From Ophiostoma sp. CBS 140.51 (lineage: Eukaryota; Ascomycota; Sordariomycetes; Ophiostomatales; Ophiostomataceae), in the NCBI GenBank assembly GCA_029298735.1, contig JANSLP010000412.1, positions 1 to 25,749 of the forward strand: a DNA stretch of 25,749 nucleotides, given 5' to 3'. Below are positions 25,538 through 25,749 of this stretch, piece after piece. Numbering within the stretch: the first letter of the stretch is position 1; each line of letters begins with the position of its first letter. The notes under the pieces were generated by a model. It was given only the letters and a program-made list of their open reading frames with translations. It was not told the DNA's origin and did no database searches. Position numbers and translations under genes: made by a program.

Positions 25538-25749
25538 ATCCGGTTGGGTACCGTGAAGAATACTATATAGGACGCCCTACAGGATACGATGTAGCTATTG
25601 GATACGATGTAGCTATTGTTGTTTTTAACACTGTCAAATTAAAGCCGACGCCAAAACTATGGGAAACCGGGACTTTTCAGCTCTTTACACAACCACTCTC
25701 TCAAACACAATTGAATCTTGAGACTCAAATATGTTGTAGGTTGTATTAA
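25538..25749. other. 3' flank of the LysM gene with tandem repeat
   Basis: No gene is seen; a plus-strand frame is open to the window edge but has no start or family character. Confidence 0.5.
25582..25617. repeat. 18-bp perfect tandem duplication
   Basis: GGATACGATGTAGCTATT occurs twice without a gap (25582-25599 and 25600-25617) in the 3' flank of the LysM gene. It could be a recent slippage or double-strand-break repair product. Confidence 0.85.

Noticed and set aside
1..25749. CRISPR array or bacterial operon
   Set aside because: No regularly spaced repeats exist, and the spliced genes and RIP show fungal nuclear DNA.

Overview
The window is nuclear DNA from a filamentous ascomycete, most likely a Sordariomycete and possibly one of the insect- or fungus-attacking Hypocreales. 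The evidence is short GT..AG introns of 66-142 bp, a seven-LysM secreted protein beside a CBM18-GH18 chitinase, fungal-type aminoglycoside-phosphotransferase-like genes, and retroelement copies mutated in the manner of RIP (repeat-induced point mutation). Species cannot be named from sequence alone.

Bases 1 to about 14,500 are mostly a decayed, repeat-rich landscape. Bases 1-3144 are a retrotransposon graveyard: the end of a Ty3/Gypsy chromodomain integrase, a well-preserved solo LTR (399-953) with a 5-bp target duplication, two older mutated fragments of the same LTR, a Ty1/Copia RNase H remnant, and a probable Copia polypurine tract and short 3' LTR. After this come a broken APH-like kinase fragment (3271-3528), a broken coiled-coil gene (about 4620-5060, minus), an unrecognised gene (6837-7532, minus), a probable terminal exon (8615-8984, minus), a stand-alone chromodomain protein (9357-9944, minus, perhaps longer), an intact APH-like kinase-fold gene (11696-12598, minus) and a dead Tc1/mariner transposase (13419-13930, minus).

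Bases 14,573 to 25,537 are gene-dense with intact coding sequence. A DUF7587-like gene of unknown function (plus) is followed by four genes whose products all carry signal peptides: an SGNH hydrolase with an extra C-terminal domain (minus), a GH18 chitinase with chitin-binding CBM18 modules (plus, 5 exons), an astacin-like zinc metalloprotease (minus) and a seven-LysM chitin-binding protein (plus, 3 exons). They form two divergent pairs with upstream regions of about 0.8-0.9 kb, and the middle two genes converge.

The chitinase cuts chitin and carries CBM18 modules. The LysM protein can bind chitin or chitin oligomers. The protease and esterase-like hydrolase could open a protein- or ester-rich matrix such as insect cuticle, nematode eggshell or another fungus's wall. 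This shared role is inferred from families and gene order. I did not find a CRISPR array, tRNA, rRNA or clear biosynthetic cluster. The most distinctive features are the secreted chitin-targeting island at the edge of RIP-mutated DNA and the chromodomain protein encoded beside it.
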